From UBA3537 sp049889395 (GTDB lineage: Bacteria > Bacteroidota > Bacteroidia > Flavobacteriales > Flavobacteriaceae), in assembly GCA_049889395.1 (NCBI GenBank), contig JBMHDM010000003.1:1-26790 (forward strand): a stretch of DNA of 26,790 bases, written 5' to 3'. The translations under genes and the position numbers were made by a program. Shown here in pieces: positions 26,501-26,790 of this stretch (the first letter of the stretch is position 1; each line of letters opens with the position of its first letter). Under the pieces are notes generated by a model. That model worked only from the letters and a program-made list of their open reading frames with translations. It did no database searches and had not been told where the DNA came from.

Positions 26501-26790
26501 CTTCAACAGGTTTCACGGTTACTTATTATGAGGACCTAGCCAATGCAGAAGCTGGAACAAATAATTTAAGCAGTCCCTACACCAATATTTCAAATATCCA
26601 ACCTATATATGTAAGAGTGCAAATAACTAGTGGGACAGGATGTTACATTGTCAGTCCCGATCCAGTATTTAATTTGGTAGTGACCAATAAGGCCTTGGCC
26701 ACAACGCCTTCTGATTTGGCATTATGCGATTCGAGCGGTACAGGATCTTTAGAGGCGACTTTTGATTTGGATCAACAAACGGCCACAATC
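23536..26790 (+). CDS. Large secreted M43-type metalloprotease with CUB, PKD and P domains (C-terminus outside window)
   Basis: The frame stays open for 1085 codons to the window edge, so the gene is partial. Order: signal peptide 1-20 (ATA before Gln21); metzincin protease domain about 50-320 with the zinc motif HELGHFFNLEH (235-245), an ADTPNIS segment and Met-turn TMSYMDY (Met288); a CUB-like domain about 346-460; a PKD-like domain about 474-570; a proprotein-convertase P-like domain about 614-790 (GDLDIEIISPSG through SWTLNFDP); then repeats of about 96-100 residues, each with an LCD motif (Cys868, Cys964, Cys1064), of a type common in long flavobacterial surface proteins. This matches pappalysin/cytophagalysin-like family M43. 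In M43 the zinc motif normally has Gly where Asn242 stands. A type IX C-terminal sorting domain is expected past the edge but not seen. It is coupled (2 bp) to the small secreted protein upstream. Confidence 0.88.
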   Translation, partial: MKKITILTLFLLISGLLATAQQRECGMEEYMAQMMQDPEFARQWEINQTKFREAVQQSLSLEYRQNVMDPIVIPVAVHFPSGLESDRACLEALAQNQIDILNGDYTATNPDANLWTAASGFYPGVVHGAANIQFCIATSNHPEDTDPEIIEGGPAVTIGYDFGGGNDSDPAWSGYMNFLVKDIGGGLLGYSPLGGNINAGQSVVMNLGAFGSGSGCPDSGIVPGAPYDLGRTVTHELGHFFNLEHPFSGSCATDDGIADTPNISDPNYGCPDPGTVPACDPTEFALTMSYMDYGNDACLYMFSEGQTDVVDNYVSAVLQAQFKPNTVPVCVETPEYVMTDDTINTCSGIFYDSGGPVDGASPGNYANNENFTFTICPNNTGQVIQLDFTEFSTQNNADIMSIYNASDASDPATLIGEFSGTNSPGTIAATTTNTSGCLTIVFTSSASISDSGWQANISCQTPPSECQTISAVLDSAFPEPNAEGYILVCPGEEITLSGSGQFSEPGGGFGAAYQWETGDGTTISGQTATFSFDEPGVYVANLNVWDTNTSVYPEGCQNTNLINQIIQVSTTPDFTGTEAENDRLCYGDTTTLTPVVTPTSYLNECTPPESELTFLPDGSGVSYETSIIVDCFESDQTLDDINQLVEICLELEHSYLGDLDIEIISPSGQVVFLQNQGGGSANLGVPWATSTVDGESTNTTPGEGYNYCFVPDDSYPTLVEGIQSGGTFPVGDGPGTYTDSFVPAGVYSSDDSLDGLLGSSLNGSWTIRITDNIGADNGYIFSWTLNFDPAIQPPDLSFTPEIVSGSWLDDSTITETNGDTITIAPPNEGQYCYTYVVEDNFGCEYTHEVCVDVLPELIHDLPNDLFICDPGAAPYVFDLSVNEATVLAPNPNPADFVVTFHNTQEDAEIDANPITNLSNYEGSDGELIYIRFEYQESRCFEIETFQLNLLAAPEIFPASDLVLCDDESNDGSEPFNLDAQTLDILGPQSSTGFTVTYYEDLANAEAGTNNLSSPYTNISNIQPIYVRVQITSGTGCYIVSPDPVFNLVVTNKALATTPSDLALCDSSGTGSLEATFDLDQQTATI

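Noticed and set aside
1..26790. Mobile elements, CRISPR arrays, phage genes or defence systems
   Set aside because: No transposase, integrase, direct-repeat array, restriction, toxin-antitoxin or other defence gene was recognised on either strand; gene content is core flavobacterial.

Overview
The window is an ordinary-looking chromosomal stretch from a member of the Bacteroidota, almost certainly a Flavobacteriaceae bacterium. Four things point there. The lineage-specific gliding/type IX secretion genes porU and gldJ are present. SecD and SecF are fused into one protein. Promoters, where visible, follow the Bacteroidota pattern (TTG, about 19-20 bp, TAnnTTTG) and starts lack a clear Shine-Dalgarno. 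Base composition is AT-rich. Nearly all genes are housekeeping; there is no rRNA, CRISPR array, insertion sequence, integrase or phage gene, and no strong sign of recent transfer.

Layout. 1-2334: a divergent type IX secretion/gliding pair, the start of porU (minus, cut by the window edge) and complete gldJ (plus). 2398-3787: murF, then a tRNA-Val(GAC) on the minus strand, with a shared bidirectional terminator between them. 3874-7640: a plus-strand run of a YwaF-like membrane protein, a short-chain dehydrogenase, ffh and folD. 7649-10571: a tightly packed minus-strand cluster, read from right to left as small lipoprotein candidate, cupin, alpha/beta hydrolase, rluF and VOC protein, with ATGA overlaps at two of the junctions. 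10685-19443: plus-strand queE, asnB, gyrB, mdh and secDF. 19507-22839: a minus-strand run folE-cysS-yidD-lgt. 23063-26790: a small secreted protein of unknown function followed after 2 bp by a very large secreted M43-type metalloprotease that runs off the right edge (1085 residues visible, no stop).

How it fits together. Several genes belong to envelope biogenesis and export: ffh (SRP), secDF and yidD act on inner-membrane insertion and translocation, lgt lipidates lipoproteins such as GldJ, and PorU/GldJ belong to the type IX system that would be expected to export the multidomain protease. folD and folE serve one-carbon/folate metabolism, folE's product also feeds queuosine synthesis, and queE catalyses a later step in that pathway.

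No clear new multi-gene system was found. The best candidates for a second look are the protease, with Asn in place of Gly in its metzincin zinc motif, and the unrecognised secreted protein coupled to it. Next come the mixed five-gene operon containing rluF, the very short leader predicted for queE, and an acidic insert in SecDF. Intergenic gaps are all under 300 bp; the largest (448-666, 11318-11490, 13159-13399, 22840-23062) hold only candidate promoter elements and one short tandem repeat.
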